Source of the DNA: Deltaproteobacteria bacterium HGW-Deltaproteobacteria-6
GTDB lineage: Bacteria; Desulfobacterota; Syntrophia; Syntrophales; Smithellaceae
DNA length: 64,000 nucleotides
NCBI GenBank assembly: GCA_002840435.1
Contig: PHAT01000005.1
Coordinates: forward strand, 858,460 to 922,459
Direction of reading: 5' to 3'
Position 1 is the stretch's first letter; each line of letters opens with the position of its first letter. Of this stretch, positions 1 to 9,750 are shown piece by piece. A program made the translations under genes and the position numbers. The notes under the pieces were generated by a model that saw nothing but the letters and a program-made list of their open reading frames with translations, ran no database searches and was not told where the DNA came from.

Positions 1-2
1 TA

Positions 3-320
3 TATTCTTCGCTTGATGAACTGTCTGACAGGTTACACCAACCTATGCCGGATATCGGCGTAGCGGTTCTCTATGTCGCAAACCGCTCGGAGTTGATGGA
101 GATTATTTACCTCGGAGATTATTTAGACGAACTTAAGGTTGTGCTGGTCCTGCCGGACAGTGATCCGGAGTTTCTTGAGAAAGCGTACATTTTGTGTCCG
201 CGTTTTATTGCGGCGACGGAGAGCGATTTCAAACATTTAGGCAGCGTTCTAAAAAAGATGACGGATCTGTATGGCAAGACGCATTGGACCCAACAAGAAA
301 AGTATTTCATGAAAACATAA
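3..320 (+). CDS. Hypothetical protein, 3' part (cut by window edge)
   Basis: The reading frame is open from the first bases of the window, so the first visible ATG at 45 is probably internal and the gene begins upstream. The visible part (about 105 residues) has an alternating hydrophobic strand pattern ([22 protein letters not shown]) that resembles an alpha/beta receiver-like fold, but no phosphoacceptor signature can be seen, so no function is assigned. It ends 25 bp before a chemoreceptor gene on the same strand and may be co-transcribed with it; a role in the same signalling system is only inferred from position. Confidence 0.55.
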   Translation, partial: YSSLDELSDRLHQPMPDIGVAVLYVANRSELMEIIYLGDYLDELKVVLVLPDSDPEFLEKAYILCPRFIAATESDFKHLGSVLKKMTDLYGKTHWTQQEKYFMKT

Positions 321-345
321 ATTCATAGGTAAGGAGGTAGATGAT

Positions 346-2250
346 ATGAAAAAGTCTTTACGTTTTAAAATGATGGCGGGCGGCATTATTGCTGTGTTTG
401 TGCCTTTGCTGGTGGTTGGAGGATTTTCCGCCTACAAGTCGATGAGCGCACTGGAAGAGTCAGCACAGTCGCAATCGATGGAAGTGGCAAAAGGTCTGGC
501 CAACATGGCGAATCTGGTCGTGCAGGAAGAAATGAAAATCGCTGCGCAAATCGCCGTGAATGATTCGGTGATCCAGGCCGCCGTCGCTAATAACCAGGGC
601 AGAAAAGACAGTGCGGAAGCCGCGAAAGCCGCGGCGGAACTGACGGCTTTGATCCGGCAAAGCGGTAATGAATATGAAACAATTTACATTGCCGGAACGG
701 ACGGGAAAATTTTTGCGGATGGTGTCGAAGGCAAATATAAAGGCATTGATGTTTCCGATAGAAATTACATCCAGACGGCAAAATCCGGCAAAGTAAACAG
801 CGGAGCGGTTATGCTATCCAAACTCACCGGCAAACCCGTGCTGATGTCCGGCGCGCCCGTCTATTCGAAATCAAAGGAGTTGATCGGTGTTGTCGGAACT
901 GCCGTCAACGCTGATTTTCTGGTAGATAAAGTGGCCGGCACCAAACTGGGGAAAACCGGCTACGGCTTTGCTGTTGACAAAACCGGTTCGGTCATTGCTC
1001 ATCCGAAAAAAGAGTTCATTCTCGCCCTCAATGCCCTGGAACAGGAGGGGATGAAGGAATTTAGTAAAAAAATGGTTGCCGGAGAAACCGGTTCGGAGCC
1101 TTATACGTTCAAGGGTGTAAAAAAAATGGCCGGATTTGCTCCGGTGCCCCTGGCCGGCTGGGGCATTTGCATCACCCAGGATTATAATGAATTCATGGCG
1201 CCGGCTTATCACCTCATGGGGGTTATTCTGGTTATCGGCATTATTTTCCTGGTGATTGCTGTGGTGAGCGTTTCTTTTTTTGCCCGGGGAATTGCGTTGC
1301 CGATTGGGCATGTTGCCAATGATCTGGGCGACGCCTCCGAACAGGTAGCCGCGGCATCGTCGCAGGTGGCAGCCGCCAGTCAGAGTCTGGCAGAAGGAGC
1401 ATCCGAGCAGGCCTCCGCGCTGGAAGAAACCTCTTCTTCCCTGGAAGAGATGTCCTCCATGACCAAACAAAACGCGGACAACGCCGCTCAGGCGAGGGCG
1501 TTGATGGGCGAAGCCAAGCAGATTGTGGAAAGAGTCGATGGACAGATGAAAAACATGGTAACGGCGATTCAGGAAGTGACCAGATCCAGCGAAGAAACAG
1601 GGAAGATTATCAAGACGATCGATGAGATTGCCTTCCAGACCAACCTGCTGGCGCTGAATGCCGCCGTGGAAGCGGCACGTGCCGGCGAGGCCGGCGCAGG
1701 CTTTGCGGTGGTGGCGGATGAAGTCCGGAATCTGGCCTTGCGGGCGGCGGACGCGGCGAAAAATACATCCAATCTGATTGAGAATACCATCGTGACGGTG
1801 AAGAACAGCCGGGATCTGACTCAGAAGACACAGGATGCCTTCAAGGAAAATATGGAAATTGCCGGTAAGATCAGCCAACTGGTGGATGAGATTGCGGCAG
1901 CGTCTTCCGAGCAGGCTGTGGGCATCGGCCAGATCGGCAAGGCCGTGGCGGAGATGGACAAAGTGGTTCAGCAAACAGCGGCCAATGCTGAAGAATCAGC
2001 CTCCGCTGCGGAGGAGATGAACGCTCAAGCCGAACAAATGAATGGTTATGTGACAAATCTGCTGACAATTGTTGATGGTACCGCCGTCCAGCAGTCTGTT
2101 CACAATGATGACAAGCCGGCTGTGCAAAAACCCGGTAAGCCGATGATTAAAAAAATACTGCATGCCGGATCAGATCTCTTGAAACAAAACAGACCGATTC
2201 GTCCGCAGCCTACAATCGCTATGGCAAAAAGCGGTTTCAAAGATTTTTAA
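346..2250 (+). CDS. Methyl-accepting chemotaxis protein (Cache-type)
   Basis: A 634-residue inner-membrane chemoreceptor. A first membrane segment (about residues 10-30) is followed by a periplasmic Cache-like sensor domain (about 35-285), a second membrane segment (about 290-315) and a long cytoplasmic coiled-coil signalling domain. The receptor tip is clear: [21 protein letters not shown] followed by [12 protein letters not shown]. It should form trimers of dimers that control CheA through CheW, and a CheW gene follows directly. The start is set by an aaggagg site just upstream of the ATG. No CheR/CheB tethering pentapeptide is seen at the C-terminus. Its signalling domain is almost identical to that of the receptor at 3202, including long identical DNA stretches, so the two are recent paralogues. 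The ligand is unknown. Confidence 0.93.
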   Translation: MKKSLRFKMMAGGIIAVFVPLLVVGGFSAYKSMSALEESAQSQSMEVAKGLANMANLVVQEEMKIAAQIAVNDSVIQAAVANNQGRKDSAEAAKAAAELTALIRQSGNEYETIYIAGTDGKIFADGVEGKYKGIDVSDRNYIQTAKSGKVNSGAVMLSKLTGKPVLMSGAPVYSKSKELIGVVGTAVNADFLVDKVAGTKLGKTGYGFAVDKTGSVIAHPKKEFILALNALEQEGMKEFSKKMVAGETGSEPYTFKGVKKMAGFAPVPLAGWGICITQDYNEFMAPAYHLMGVILVIGIIFLVIAVVSVSFFARGIALPIGHVANDLGDASEQVAAASSQVAAASQSLAEGASEQASALEETSSSLEEMSSMTKQNADNAAQARALMGEAKQIVERVDGQMKNMVTAIQEVTRSSEETGKIIKTIDEIAFQTNLLALNAAVEAARAGEAGAGFAVVADEVRNLALRAADAAKNTSNLIENTIVTVKNSRDLTQKTQDAFKENMEIAGKISQLVDEIAAASSEQAVGIGQIGKAVAEMDKVVQQTAANAEESASAAEEMNAQAEQMNGYVTNLLTIVDGTAVQQSVHNDDKPAVQKPGKPMIKKILHAGSDLLKQNRPIRPQPTIAMAKSGFKDF

Positions 2251-2329
2251 TGAAAGATGCCGAAGCGGGCTGATGGTTGCCCCGCTTCGGCCGGCTAGGG
2301 TTTACGGGCATGATAGGAGGTTGAATACA

Positions 2330-2845
2330 ATGCAAGCATCAGCAATAAAGATAGAAGATGGTTTTTTTGATCAACAGGTCAGCCGGGAAGGAAAGTACCT
2401 GACTTTCGCGCTAGCGGGAGAGGAATACGGTATCGGGATTCTCAAGGTGAAAGAGATTATCGGTCTCATGCCGATTACGCCGGTGCCGCAGACGCCGGAT
2501 CATATCAAGGGCGTGATCAATCTACGCGGCAAGGTGATTCCGGTTGTGGATCTGCGCCTGAAGTTCGGCATGCCGGGTGTAGAATCGACCGAACGGACGT
2601 GTATTATCGTAGTGGAGATTGCCACTCTTGGCAATAAGATTGCGATGGGGATCGTGGTGGATTCCGTGTCGGAAGTGCTCAATATCAAGGCGGCAGAGAT
2701 TGAGGATACGCCAAGCTTTGGAACAAAGCTGGATACAGACTATATCCGCGGCATGGCCAAAGCCGGTCATGGTGTAAAGATCCTTCTGGACATTGATAAG
2801 GTCATGAGCAGCGAGGAAATCAGCCAGTTGGATACGGCCGTCTGA
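2330..2845 (+). CDS. cheW: CheW chemotaxis coupling protein
   Basis: A 171-residue CheW-domain protein that couples chemoreceptors to the CheA kinase. The family pattern is visible: LTFALAGEEYGIGILKVKEII near the N-terminus, PVPQTPDHIKGVINLRGKVIPVVDLR in the middle, and GMAKAGHGVKILLDIDKV near the end. The open frame extends upstream to 2273, but the ATG at 2330 is preferred because it has an aggagg site 9 bp upstream and gives a normal CheW length. It lies 79 bp after the receptor gene on the same strand and is closed by a strong hairpin, so receptor and CheW probably form one unit. No CheA lies in this window; the kinase must be elsewhere. Confidence 0.93.
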   Translation: MQASAIKIEDGFFDQQVSREGKYLTFALAGEEYGIGILKVKEIIGLMPITPVPQTPDHIKGVINLRGKVIPVVDLRLKFGMPGVESTERTCIIVVEIATLGNKIAMGIVVDSVSEVLNIKAAEIEDTPSFGTKLDTDYIRGMAKAGHGVKILLDIDKVMSSEEISQLDTAV

Positions 2846-2846
2846 A

Positions 2847-2894
2847 TATAAACACAGAAAGCAGCGGCATTGGCCGTTGCTTTCTGTGTTTATA
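2847..2894 (+). terminator. Strong hairpin after cheW
   Basis: The arms at 2847-2868 and 2873-2894 pair over 22 bp with one G-T wobble around the loop attg. There is no pure U-run but the following bases are AT-rich. It starts directly after the cheW stop codon and probably ends the receptor-cheW transcript. A shorter relative of the same hairpin follows the second receptor gene. Confidence 0.75.
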
Positions 2895-2922
2895 CGAAAT
2901 TCTTTACATTTCTCAATTTTTC

Positions 2923-2952
2923 TTGACACATGCAAAGTCTTTGTTGTTTAAT
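2923..2952 (+). promoter_or_regulatory. Sigma70-type promoter for the second MCP
   Basis: A perfect TTGACA at 2923-2928 is followed after 18 bp by TTTAAT (2947-2952). It lies just after the cheW terminator and about 250 bp upstream of the receptor start at 3202. That long untranslated leader holds no recognisable gene or riboswitch that I can identify. Confidence 0.5.
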
Positions 2953-3201
2953 GAAACCGTTGATTTGATTCAAAATAACTGAAGCTGAGACTCAACCAAA
3001 CAAAACACAAACTACACCCTGTTCAAACGCACAATGAAACAAGACATGTCGAAAATAATTTTCCGCGTCATCCGCCCGAATAGTGAAATCCGATCCGTTA
3101 TACTTGAAATAAGGATGAAGAATGTGAGAACGATAATTTAATGAGGATCTGATAGAAGACCTTTCGCATATGGCGTTATGATAAAAAAGCAAGGAGGTAG
3201 T

Positions 3202-5025
3202 ATGAAAAATCGGTCTTTGAGTTTTAAAATGATAGCGGGCGGCATTATTACGATGCTGGTGCCGCTTCTGGTCATCGGTATTTTTGCCATTTATAAGTCA
3301 AGCGATGCGCTGGAAGAGTTGTCGCAGTCCCAGTCTGTAGAAGTGGCCAAAGGGCTGGCTCATATGGCCAATCTTGCCTTGCAGGAAGAATTAAAAACGA
3401 TTAACCAACTTGCTGTTCGCGATGTAGTTGTTTCAGCCGCTGAAAAGCGCGACGAGGCCGCAAGTGACAGGGCAACGTCGGAATTGACGAAATTCGTTCA
3501 GAGCGGCGGAGGCATGTATGAGACGATTTCAATTGCCGATCCGGACGGCAAGGTAATTGCCGACGGTGTAAGCGGAAAGCATAAAGGCATCAACTTATCA
3601 GAAAGGGAGTACTTTAAAATTTCAAAAGAAGGCAAAACCACCGTGGGATCTGTTGTAAAATCGAAAGGAACCGGCAACATCGTCATGACGTTCAGCGCTC
3701 CGATCTATTCGGAGTCAAAACAATTATCCGGTGTCATTGTTTCCGTTGTCAATATCAGTTTTCTGGACGAAAAAGTATCCAAAACCAAACTGGGAAAGAC
3801 CGGCTACGGGTTCGTTCTGGATAAAACCGGTTTGTGTATCGCTCATCCGACAAAAGAATTTATCCTTAAAATCAATGCAGCTCAAACGGAAGGGATGAAG
3901 GGATTTGCCGCCCGCATGATTGCGGGCGAGACCGGGACGGAACCTTATACTTTCAAAGGCGTCAAGAAGCTGGCCGGATTTGCTCCGGTGCCTCTGGCGG
4001 GTTGGGGGGTTTGCGTCACACAGGATTACAGCGAATTTATGGCGCCTGCGCGCAGTATTACGATTGTTATTTTACTGATCGGTGTCATTTTCCTGATTGT
4101 TACGGCTCTGGGAATATTTTACTTTGCCCGCACCATTACCACGCCGATCAATAGGATTTCCAATGATCTCGATGACGCCTCGGATCAGGTCGCTTCCGCA
4201 TCGACCCAGGTGGCGGCGGCGAGTCAGAGTCTGGCCGAAGGCGCATCCGAGCAGGCCTCCGCGCTGGAAGAAACCTCTTCTTCCCTGGAAGAGATGTCCT
4301 CCATGACGAAGCAAAACGCGGACAACGCCGCTCAGGCCAAAGCGCTGATGGGCGAGGCCAGGCAGATTGTGGAAAAAGTCGATAGCCAGATGAAAAATAT
4401 GGTGGCTGCGATCCAGGATGTGACCAAGTCCAGCGAAGAGACCGGTAAGATCATTAAAACCATCGATGAGATCGCTTTCCAGACCAACCTGCTGGCGCTG
4501 AATGCCGCCGTGGAAGCGGCCCGGGCGGGCGAGGCCGGTGCAGGCTTTGCGGTGGTGGCGGATGAAGTGAGGAATCTGGCGATGCGGGCGGCGGACGCAG
4601 CCAAAAATACATCCAGTCTCATTGAAAATACGATTGTCACGGTGAAGAACAGCCGGGATCTGACTCAGCAGACGCAGGAAGCTTTTAAAGAAAACATGAA
4701 TATATCGACGAAGGTTGGGCAACTGGTGGATGAAATAGCAGCGGCGTCCAGTGAGCAAGCGCAGGGGATCGGACAAATCGGCAAGGCCGTGGCGGAAATG
4801 GATAAAGTGGTGCAGCAGACGGCTGCCAATGCCGAGGAATCGGCTTCCGCCTCGGAAGAAATGAACGCCCAGGCCTTGCAGATGAAAAATTATGTGGAAA
4901 AGTTGTTGACGATTGTGGAAGGTGGCGCAGGCCCGCAGCTTGTCGCCGATAATGAAGAACCGATAATGCCGAAGCCCGGCAAACCGATGATTAAAAAATA
5001 TTCACCACCGGGTCTAATTTCCTGA
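3202..5025 (+). CDS. Methyl-accepting chemotaxis protein (Cache-type), paralogue
   Basis: A 607-residue chemoreceptor with the same plan as the gene at 346: N-terminal membrane segment, periplasmic Cache-like domain (about 35-270), second membrane segment (about 280-305) and a cytoplasmic signalling domain with the conserved tip [21 protein letters not shown]. The frame opens at 3178, but the ATG at 3202 has an aaggagg site at 3191-3197 and matches the start of the first receptor, so it is preferred. The sensor halves differ more than the signalling halves, suggesting the two receptors sense related but not identical ligands. It has its own upstream promoter and downstream hairpin. Confidence 0.93.
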   Translation: MKNRSLSFKMIAGGIITMLVPLLVIGIFAIYKSSDALEELSQSQSVEVAKGLAHMANLALQEELKTINQLAVRDVVVSAAEKRDEAASDRATSELTKFVQSGGGMYETISIADPDGKVIADGVSGKHKGINLSEREYFKISKEGKTTVGSVVKSKGTGNIVMTFSAPIYSESKQLSGVIVSVVNISFLDEKVSKTKLGKTGYGFVLDKTGLCIAHPTKEFILKINAAQTEGMKGFAARMIAGETGTEPYTFKGVKKLAGFAPVPLAGWGVCVTQDYSEFMAPARSITIVILLIGVIFLIVTALGIFYFARTITTPINRISNDLDDASDQVASASTQVAAASQSLAEGASEQASALEETSSSLEEMSSMTKQNADNAAQAKALMGEARQIVEKVDSQMKNMVAAIQDVTKSSEETGKIIKTIDEIAFQTNLLALNAAVEAARAGEAGAGFAVVADEVRNLAMRAADAAKNTSSLIENTIVTVKNSRDLTQQTQEAFKENMNISTKVGQLVDEIAAASSEQAQGIGQIGKAVAEMDKVVQQTAANAEESASASEEMNAQALQMKNYVEKLLTIVEGGAGPQLVADNEEPIMPKPGKPMIKKYSPPGLIS

Positions 5026-5075
5026 AGCAAGGCATATCGTCTGGTCTGCTTGCGGCAGCCATCTGAATACATAAA

Positions 5076-5105
5076 AAGCAGCAGCGGCACTGGCCGCTGC
5101 TGCTT
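5076..5105 (+). terminator. Hairpin after second MCP
   Basis: A perfect 13-bp stem, 5076-5088 with 5093-5105, around the loop actg. The sequence just before it (ccatctgaata) resembles the 3' end of cheW plus its terminator, as if the unit had been duplicated and cheW lost. It also sits in the convergent gap before nrfA and may serve both strands. Confidence 0.65.
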
Positions 5106-5137
5106 CATCTAGCCTCTAACTCGAAAATAATATCAAA

Positions 5138-6424
5138 TCAGTATGGTGTTCCCGCCGCGCGTCCGGCAGCGGCAATGGCCTGATGCGCCAGATCAATGGA
5201 CTGGCCCAGCGTGCTGAGCGCCTGATCGGGATTATGAAACCCCATGGAGTTTTCCGCCGCGATAAAATCCCAGAGCCACTGCGCATTGCGGACCAGCTCC
5301 CGCGCCGCATCCAACTCTTTCTGATTGATTCTGGGAGCGGGCACGGCGCGCACTTTGGCGATCGCTTCATGCGCGCGGGCAATGGTCTGACCCGCTATTC
5401 TCTGCAGTTGAAAAACGTTGTTTTGCGTTGTCTTGACTCGTTCCAGAAGCCATTGTTCCGACTGCGTGTGACAGGTACGGCAGGAGGCCTGAATATGCTT
5501 CATCGGGCTGGTTACCCAATGCGATGAATATTTGCGGCCGTCTTGCCGCATATACGGCATATGACAATCCGCGCAGGAGACGCCGGATCTGGCGTGAACA
5601 CCGCTTTCGGCCAGTTCGTAATCAGGATGCTGGGCTTTAAGCATTTTGCCCAGCGAGTCGGGATGCTGCCAATCCATGACGAATCCGGACGGGACTTCCT
5701 TGTAATAGGCATACATGTCCTGAGGCTTCAACCCTTTAGCCCACGGGAAAACGACGCGCTTGGTTTCCGGTTCAAAGTAATATTCCGCATGGCACTGCCC
5801 GCAGACATAGCTGCGCATATCCTCGCGCGGCGCCTTGGCAACGTTGATGCCGCGTTTTTCCATGGCTTCAATGAAGGCGGGGTTGATGACCCGCAGCTTC
5901 ATGGTCTGTGGATCGTGGCAATTGGCGCAGACAATAGGATGCTTGATTTTTGGCAGTAATTCAGCAAGGGGGGTCTTCGCATAATTCCATCCCATGTCCT
6001 TGTAGATATCGCGCAGGTTGGCCGTTTTGCAGGTCATGCAGGATCCTGGTGTTGCCGGGCCGATCCGCTTGGTTTCTTTTAAGTCCGTCATTGCGTAAGG
6101 ATGCCCGCGGTCTTCCGAATAATCCTTGCTGAAGGGCATTCCTTTAAAGTTCATGAGGATCTCCGGCTCTTTGATGGATTTCTGATCTTTGACGGAGCCG
6201 CCGAATCCGGTGGGGGAGGGCGCCATTTCTTTGTTTTTTAAATAACTTTGATATTCCAGAGGATAATGCTTTCCCCAGACGGCCGGATCATATTCGGTAT
6301 CCGGTATGGCGGCAAGTTTTATCGCTGCGGCCGGCGGCAGAAGAAACACACGGACCAGAATGACGATCAGCACAATCAGGGCAATGCCCAGCAGAATTTT
6401 TAAGAAACCGTTTTTACTTTTCAA
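5138..6424 (-). CDS. nrfA: Ammonia-forming cytochrome c nitrite reductase, catalytic subunit
   Basis: A 428-residue periplasmic pentahaem enzyme that reduces nitrite to ammonium with six electrons. Five haem sites are visible: C129-M-T-C132-K133, the special CxxCK catalytic haem site that defines NrfA, and CxxCH sites at C166, C208, C284 and C315. An N-terminal membrane anchor or signal (about residues 8-28) exports it. The stretch after the third haem (QCHAEYYFEPETKRVVFPW) matches the catalytic region of NrfA. It overlaps nrfH upstream by 11 bp, so the two are translationally coupled. In a syntrophic anaerobe this could detoxify nitrite or act as an alternative electron sink; which one cannot be told from sequence. 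Confidence 0.96.
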   Translation of the reverse strand: MKSKNGFLKILLGIALIVLIVILVRVFLLPPAAAIKLAAIPDTEYDPAVWGKHYPLEYQSYLKNKEMAPSPTGFGGSVKDQKSIKEPEILMNFKGMPFSKDYSEDRGHPYAMTDLKETKRIGPATPGSCMTCKTANLRDIYKDMGWNYAKTPLAELLPKIKHPIVCANCHDPQTMKLRVINPAFIEAMEKRGINVAKAPREDMRSYVCGQCHAEYYFEPETKRVVFPWAKGLKPQDMYAYYKEVPSGFVMDWQHPDSLGKMLKAQHPDYELAESGVHARSGVSCADCHMPYMRQDGRKYSSHWVTSPMKHIQASCRTCHTQSEQWLLERVKTTQNNVFQLQRIAGQTIARAHEAIAKVRAVPAPRINQKELDAARELVRNAQWLWDFIAAENSMGFHNPDQALSTLGQSIDLAHQAIAAAGRAAGTPY

Positions 6425-6890
6425 TTTTAATTCCTCCTTCGTCCGGCCCTCTGCCGTGAACCAGATAGCGGTGACATTTCAGGCAATCAGCGCCGCCCTG
6501 CGCCATGGGTGTTTCGGCGATGGTTGACGCATGACAGCGGACACAGTTGCCGTTGACAATCCGACGGCCATGGGTGGTGAGATTGATGTCTGCCGGATAA
6601 TCACGCGCCGCTTCATGAATAAGATCGTTCAGTCCGGCGCGGGTTTTATAGGCGACTTTGCCGGCAATATGGGTGTCCGGCAAATGACATTCGGTGCAGG
6701 TAAACTGACGATGATGGGACATGCTCCATTGCTGATGCACGGGTTTCATGCTGTGGCAGGACCCGCAAAATCTTGCGTCGCCGGATTGATAATAAGCCCC
6801 GACGGCTGCAGCCGATAGAATGACCCCGATGATCAGGCCGAACATTAAGTATTTGTAAAAGGATCTTTTGGCGGCGTGCTCAAGAAGCAT
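6414..6890 (-). CDS. nrfH: Cytochrome c nitrite reductase, membrane subunit NrfH
   Basis: A 158-residue NapC/NirT-family tetrahaem quinol dehydrogenase that passes electrons from the quinol pool to NrfA. One N-terminal membrane helix (about residues 14-34) anchors it, followed by four CxxCH haem sites at C42, C65, C116 and C136. The first site has the family form CGSCHSMKP. It is the first gene of the nrfHA unit and ends inside the start of nrfA. No strong ribosome site is seen upstream of the chosen ATG. The arrangement matches the NrfHA complex of delta- and epsilonproteobacteria rather than the NrfABCD type. Confidence 0.95.
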   Translation of the reverse strand: MLLEHAAKRSFYKYLMFGLIIGVILSAAAVGAYYQSGDARFCGSCHSMKPVHQQWSMSHHRQFTCTECHLPDTHIAGKVAYKTRAGLNDLIHEAARDYPADINLTTHGRRIVNGNCVRCHASTIAETPMAQGGADCLKCHRYLVHGRGPDEGGIKIEK

Positions 6891-7019
6891 AACGGCTATA
6901 CCCGAACTGTTTTTCCCATGAGGTTGATGTTTGCTTAATGCCTTGACTGAATGGAGATTTTAAATGCAAACCCAAAACAAGTCAATAGAAATTCAGTGAT
7001 ATGACGGAAGCAAATGATG

Positions 7020-7928
7020 TCATGAATGAAGGATGATGCTTCTCAGCGCTTCTTCAATATCCGGATACTGAAATTGAAATCCGGAATCCAGCAGACGTCG
7101 CGGGATTACGCGCTGGCCTTTGAGCAGAACGGAGCCGAATTCTCCCAGAATGAGTTTAATCATGAAGCCGGGTGCGGGCAGGAAGGCGGGACGATGCAGC
7201 ACCCGGCCGATGGCCTGCCCCAGTTCTTTATTACGGACCGGATGGGGCGAACAGAGGTTGATCGCACCGGATATTTCCCGGTGATGCAATACAAAGCTGA
7301 ACGCTGCGGCGAGGTCCTGTATGTGTACCCAGGAAAACCACTGACGCCCGCCGCCCAGCGGCCCGCCCAGAAAAAATTTAAACAAAGGGATCATCTGGCT
7401 CAGCGCGCCGCCATTTTGACCGAGCACGATACCGAAGCGCGTGATCACCACGCGGGCGCCTTTTTCTTTGGCCCGCAAGGCCTCTTTTTCCCAGTCTTCC
7501 GCGAGCTTTGCCAGAAAATCATTGCCGGCCTGTGCCGATTCGGTAAGTTCTTCATCTTCATGAAACCCGTAATATCCGACAGCGGAGGTGCTGAAAAAAG
7601 TGATGTGTCTTGAATCATCCGGCAGGGCTTCGACCAGATGCCGGGTGGTATCGATGCGGCTGGAAAGGAGAATTTTTTTTTGCTGATCCGTCCAGCGACT
7701 GAAGATGGAAGCCCCGGCCAGATTGATGATGACATCATGATGACGAACGGCTTCCTGCCATTGCCCCTGAAGGTTCGGATTACCGGTCAGATAGGAAATG
7801 CCGGTTGACTGAATTTCCGCACCGGTGAGCGTCTGCGTGAGGATGGTGATATCGTGCCCTTCCAGGATGAGCCGTTTGGCGAGATACGTCCCGACAAAAC
7901 CCGTCCCGCCTGTCATGAAGATTTTCAT
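7020..7928 (-). CDS. TIGR01777-type NAD(P)-dependent epimerase/SDR39U1-like
   Basis: A 302-residue extended short-chain dehydrogenase-like protein. The nucleotide-binding start MKIFMTGGTGFVGTYLAKRL and the following NLAGASIFSRWT are typical of the YfcH/SDR39U1 family, and the C-terminal part (ALRSI near the end) matches its DUF1731 region. Its substrate is not known even in well-studied species. The start is fixed by an aggagg site 5 bp upstream. It is separated by 16 bp from the upstream flavin-binding gene on the same strand, so the two form a small operon, perhaps with linked redox roles. Confidence 0.88.
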   Translation of the reverse strand: MKIFMTGGTGFVGTYLAKRLILEGHDITILTQTLTGAEIQSTGISYLTGNPNLQGQWQEAVRHHDVIINLAGASIFSRWTDQQKKILLSSRIDTTRHLVEALPDDSRHITFFSTSAVGYYGFHEDEELTESAQAGNDFLAKLAEDWEKEALRAKEKGARVVITRFGIVLGQNGGALSQMIPLFKFFLGGPLGGGRQWFSWVHIQDLAAAFSFVLHHREISGAINLCSPHPVRNKELGQAIGRVLHRPAFLPAPGFMIKLILGEFGSVLLKGQRVIPRRLLDSGFQFQYPDIEEALRSIILHS

Positions 7929-7944
7929 AATGTCCTCCTGATCA

Positions 7945-8328
7945 TTATTTTCCTTCGCCGATCAGCGGCAATACCTTGTCCAGGTGAAAATAGATCAGGA
8001 ACTTGGAGCCGCTCTTGTATTTGCCTTCCACTTCGGGATATTTCTTGCGGCGGATTTCTTCAATCAGCGGACTGTCCTTTTCTTCGCGCAACTTGGTGAT
8101 ATAGAGTCGTCGGCCTTCATAATGTCCCGCTTCTTTGAAAATATAGACGGCATGAGGGTTCACCTGCAGATTGGCATGGGTCAGTTTATCGGCGGCAATA
8201 AAAGCGACCGTTTCTTCATCCATAAAGTGCGGTCTTCCGTAAATGGCCGCATCAACCTTGCCGCTTTGATCCGCCGTGGAAAGAACGCCGAATCCGTCGG
8301 CCTTGTCAAAATATTCGCTGAGCTTCAT
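7945..8328 (-). CDS. Pyridoxamine 5'-phosphate oxidase family (FMN-binding split barrel)
   Basis: A 127-residue split-barrel protein of the PNPOx-like family: MKLSEYFDKADGFGVLSTADQSGKVDAAIYGRPHF followed by ETVAFIAADKLTHANLQVNPHAVYIF. Members bind FMN, F420 or haem and often act as small flavoprotein reductases or stress proteins, so the exact role is open. It has a strong aaaggagg site and is the first gene of a two-gene unit with the SDR39U1-like gene. It is too short and divergent to be true PdxH. Confidence 0.82.
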   Translation of the reverse strand: MKLSEYFDKADGFGVLSTADQSGKVDAAIYGRPHFMDEETVAFIAADKLTHANLQVNPHAVYIFKEAGHYEGRRLYITKLREEKDSPLIEEIRRKKYPEVEGKYKSGSKFLIYFHLDKVLPLIGEGK

Positions 8329-8408
8329 ATTTCCTCCTTTGATTTTATAGTGCTTTCGGATAAAGTAAGGCTTCGGTATTGAATTGTAAAGGACCGGGAC
8401 AGTCTATC

Positions 8409-8921
8409 ATGAAGAAATTGGCCATTATGTTTGTTTTGCTGGTTGTGGGTTGTGTCGGAGTGCCGGATGGCGTTAAACCAGTCGATCGTTTCCAGGCTGA
8501 GAGGTACTTGGGGAAGTGGTATGAGATTGCCCGGTTGGATCATTCATTTGAGCGAGGGTTAACCCGTGTCACGGCCGAGTATAGCATGCGTGAGGACGGC
8601 GGTATCCGTGTTCTTAACCGGGGTTATTCGGCCAAAGAAAGCAAATGGAAAGATGCGGAAGGCAGGGCGTATTTTGTAAACCGTTCCGATCAGGGATTTC
8701 TGAAAGTTTCCTTCTTCGGCCCGTTTTACGGGTCCTATGTTATTCTCGAACTGGATCAAAAAAATTACACTTACTCGCTGGTGTGCGGCCCTGACAAATC
8801 CTATCTGTGGATTCTGGCCAGAAGTCCGCGCCTGGCTGAAGGAACGAAGAAGCTTCTGATAGCCCAAGCGGCGGCGCTGGGTTTTGACACGGACAAACTG
8901 ATCTACGTTCAGCACGACTGA
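8409..8921 (+). CDS. blc: Outer-membrane lipocalin (Blc-like lipoprotein)
   Basis: A 170-residue bacterial lipocalin. A lipoprotein signal MKKLAIMFVLLVVGC ends at the lipidated cysteine, then comes the lipocalin signature KPVDRFQAERYLGKWYEIARLDHSFERGL with the invariant GxW, and a second block LDQKNYTYSLVCGPDKSYLWILAR. Blc-type lipocalins bind lysophospholipids or fatty acids at the outer membrane. The frame opens at 8379, but the ATG at 8409 begins the signal peptide directly and is chosen. The downstream flavoprotein gene follows after 16 bp, so the two may be co-transcribed. Confidence 0.92.
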   Translation: MKKLAIMFVLLVVGCVGVPDGVKPVDRFQAERYLGKWYEIARLDHSFERGLTRVTAEYSMREDGGIRVLNRGYSAKESKWKDAEGRAYFVNRSDQGFLKVSFFGPFYGSYVILELDQKNYTYSLVCGPDKSYLWILARSPRLAEGTKKLLIAQAAALGFDTDKLIYVQHD

Positions 8922-8937
8922 TCAAGGGGAAAGCGAT

Positions 8938-9579
8938 ATGACATACAAAATTCTGGGCATTTCCGGCAGTCCGGTTAAAAAAGGCAATGTGGAAACATTT
9001 CTGCACCGGGCGATGGAAGGGCTGCCGGCGAAAAATATTGAATATGACATTGTCCATCTTTCCGGCTTGAAAATTCGGGATTGCCTTCACTGCAATTTCT
9101 GCCTGACCAGACAGACGCCGGGCAAATATTGTGCGATCAAAGACGATGCGCAACCCATTTTTGAGAAAGCGGAGGCTGCGGATATTATCGTACTGGCCAG
9201 CCCCGTGTATTTCATGCGTAGCTCCGCGCGGATGGCGGCGATAATCGACCGGTTCCGCGTTTTTGTCTTCGGCAATCTGACGGCGGGCCGCACGAAAAAC
9301 AAGATCGGTGTGAGCATGGCCGTCTCCTGGCTTCGTCAGGGCGGCATCGAGACAACGCATTTGACGCATATTCTGGCATTCCTGACAATGGAGATGATTC
9401 CGGCCAGCGTTCATAAAGGCGTGAGCCCCCTGGGCGCCTCGGCCTACGCCAGCCCCGGAGGGTCAGGCGACTTCGACCCGCAGGTGACGCTGGGCATCGA
9501 AAACGATGAAGCGGGCCTGCAATCCGCGAGGTTGATTATGAGAAGGGCGCTGGAGCTGGCAAAGCGAATGGCACCGTAA
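8938..9579 (+). CDS. NADPH-dependent FMN reductase / iron-sulfur flavoprotein family
   Basis: A 213-residue flavodoxin-like protein. The N-terminal MTYKILGISGSPVKKGNVETFL is the phosphate-binding loop of the NADPH-dependent FMN reductase fold, and CLHCNFC with a further Cys 10 residues on resembles the compact [4Fe-4S] motif of archaeal and clostridial iron-sulfur flavoproteins. Such proteins move electrons between ferredoxin-type donors and oxidants such as O2 or peroxide in anaerobes. A ribosome site (aagggga) precedes the ATG. The substrate is unknown. Confidence 0.82.
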   Translation: MTYKILGISGSPVKKGNVETFLHRAMEGLPAKNIEYDIVHLSGLKIRDCLHCNFCLTRQTPGKYCAIKDDAQPIFEKAEAADIIVLASPVYFMRSSARMAAIIDRFRVFVFGNLTAGRTKNKIGVSMAVSWLRQGGIETTHLTHILAFLTMEMIPASVHKGVSPLGASAYASPGGSGDFDPQVTLGIENDEAGLQSARLIMRRALELAKRMAP

Positions 9580-9581
9580 AA

Positions 9582-9650
9582 TACCCTGAAGGGCACGCGA
9601 GTCCGTATGCTGTTTATCACCTCGTGTCACCTTCAGGTGATCAGGTGACG
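9582..9650. repeat. Palindromic intergenic repeat, two inverted copies
   Basis: Copy one (9582-9601, minus sense) and copy two (9618-9650, plus sense) face each other across 16 bp. The core is ccttcagg flanked by ctcgygt on one side and a caggtga-type tail on the other. The same 33-34 bp unit recurs at 17646, 48126 and 48246. It follows the flavoprotein stop codon directly and may act as its terminator. Confidence 0.6.
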
Positions 9651-9750
9651 TTGTGGCGTATAAATAGAGATTATGCTGCTTTATTAACATACACAGAAAC
9701 TTTGTGTCTGTCTTTCCCTTCGGCCTCCAGTCTTCAGTCTAACCACCTTT

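Noticed and set aside
871-1974. Long open frame on the minus strand across the first MCP gene
   Set aside because: It mirrors the codon pattern of the receptor gene, has no ribosome site and no recognisable protein pattern; the receptor on the plus strand is certain. The similar frame at 4072-4776 over the second receptor confirms it is a composition effect.
2953-3201. Riboswitch in the 250-base leader of the second MCP
   Set aside because: No conserved core of a known riboswitch class could be recognised by eye; a covariance-model scan would be needed to claim one.
5138-6424. Octahaem or other multihaem reductase instead of NrfA
   Set aside because: Exactly five haem sites with CxxCK first, and NrfH next to it, identify NrfA.
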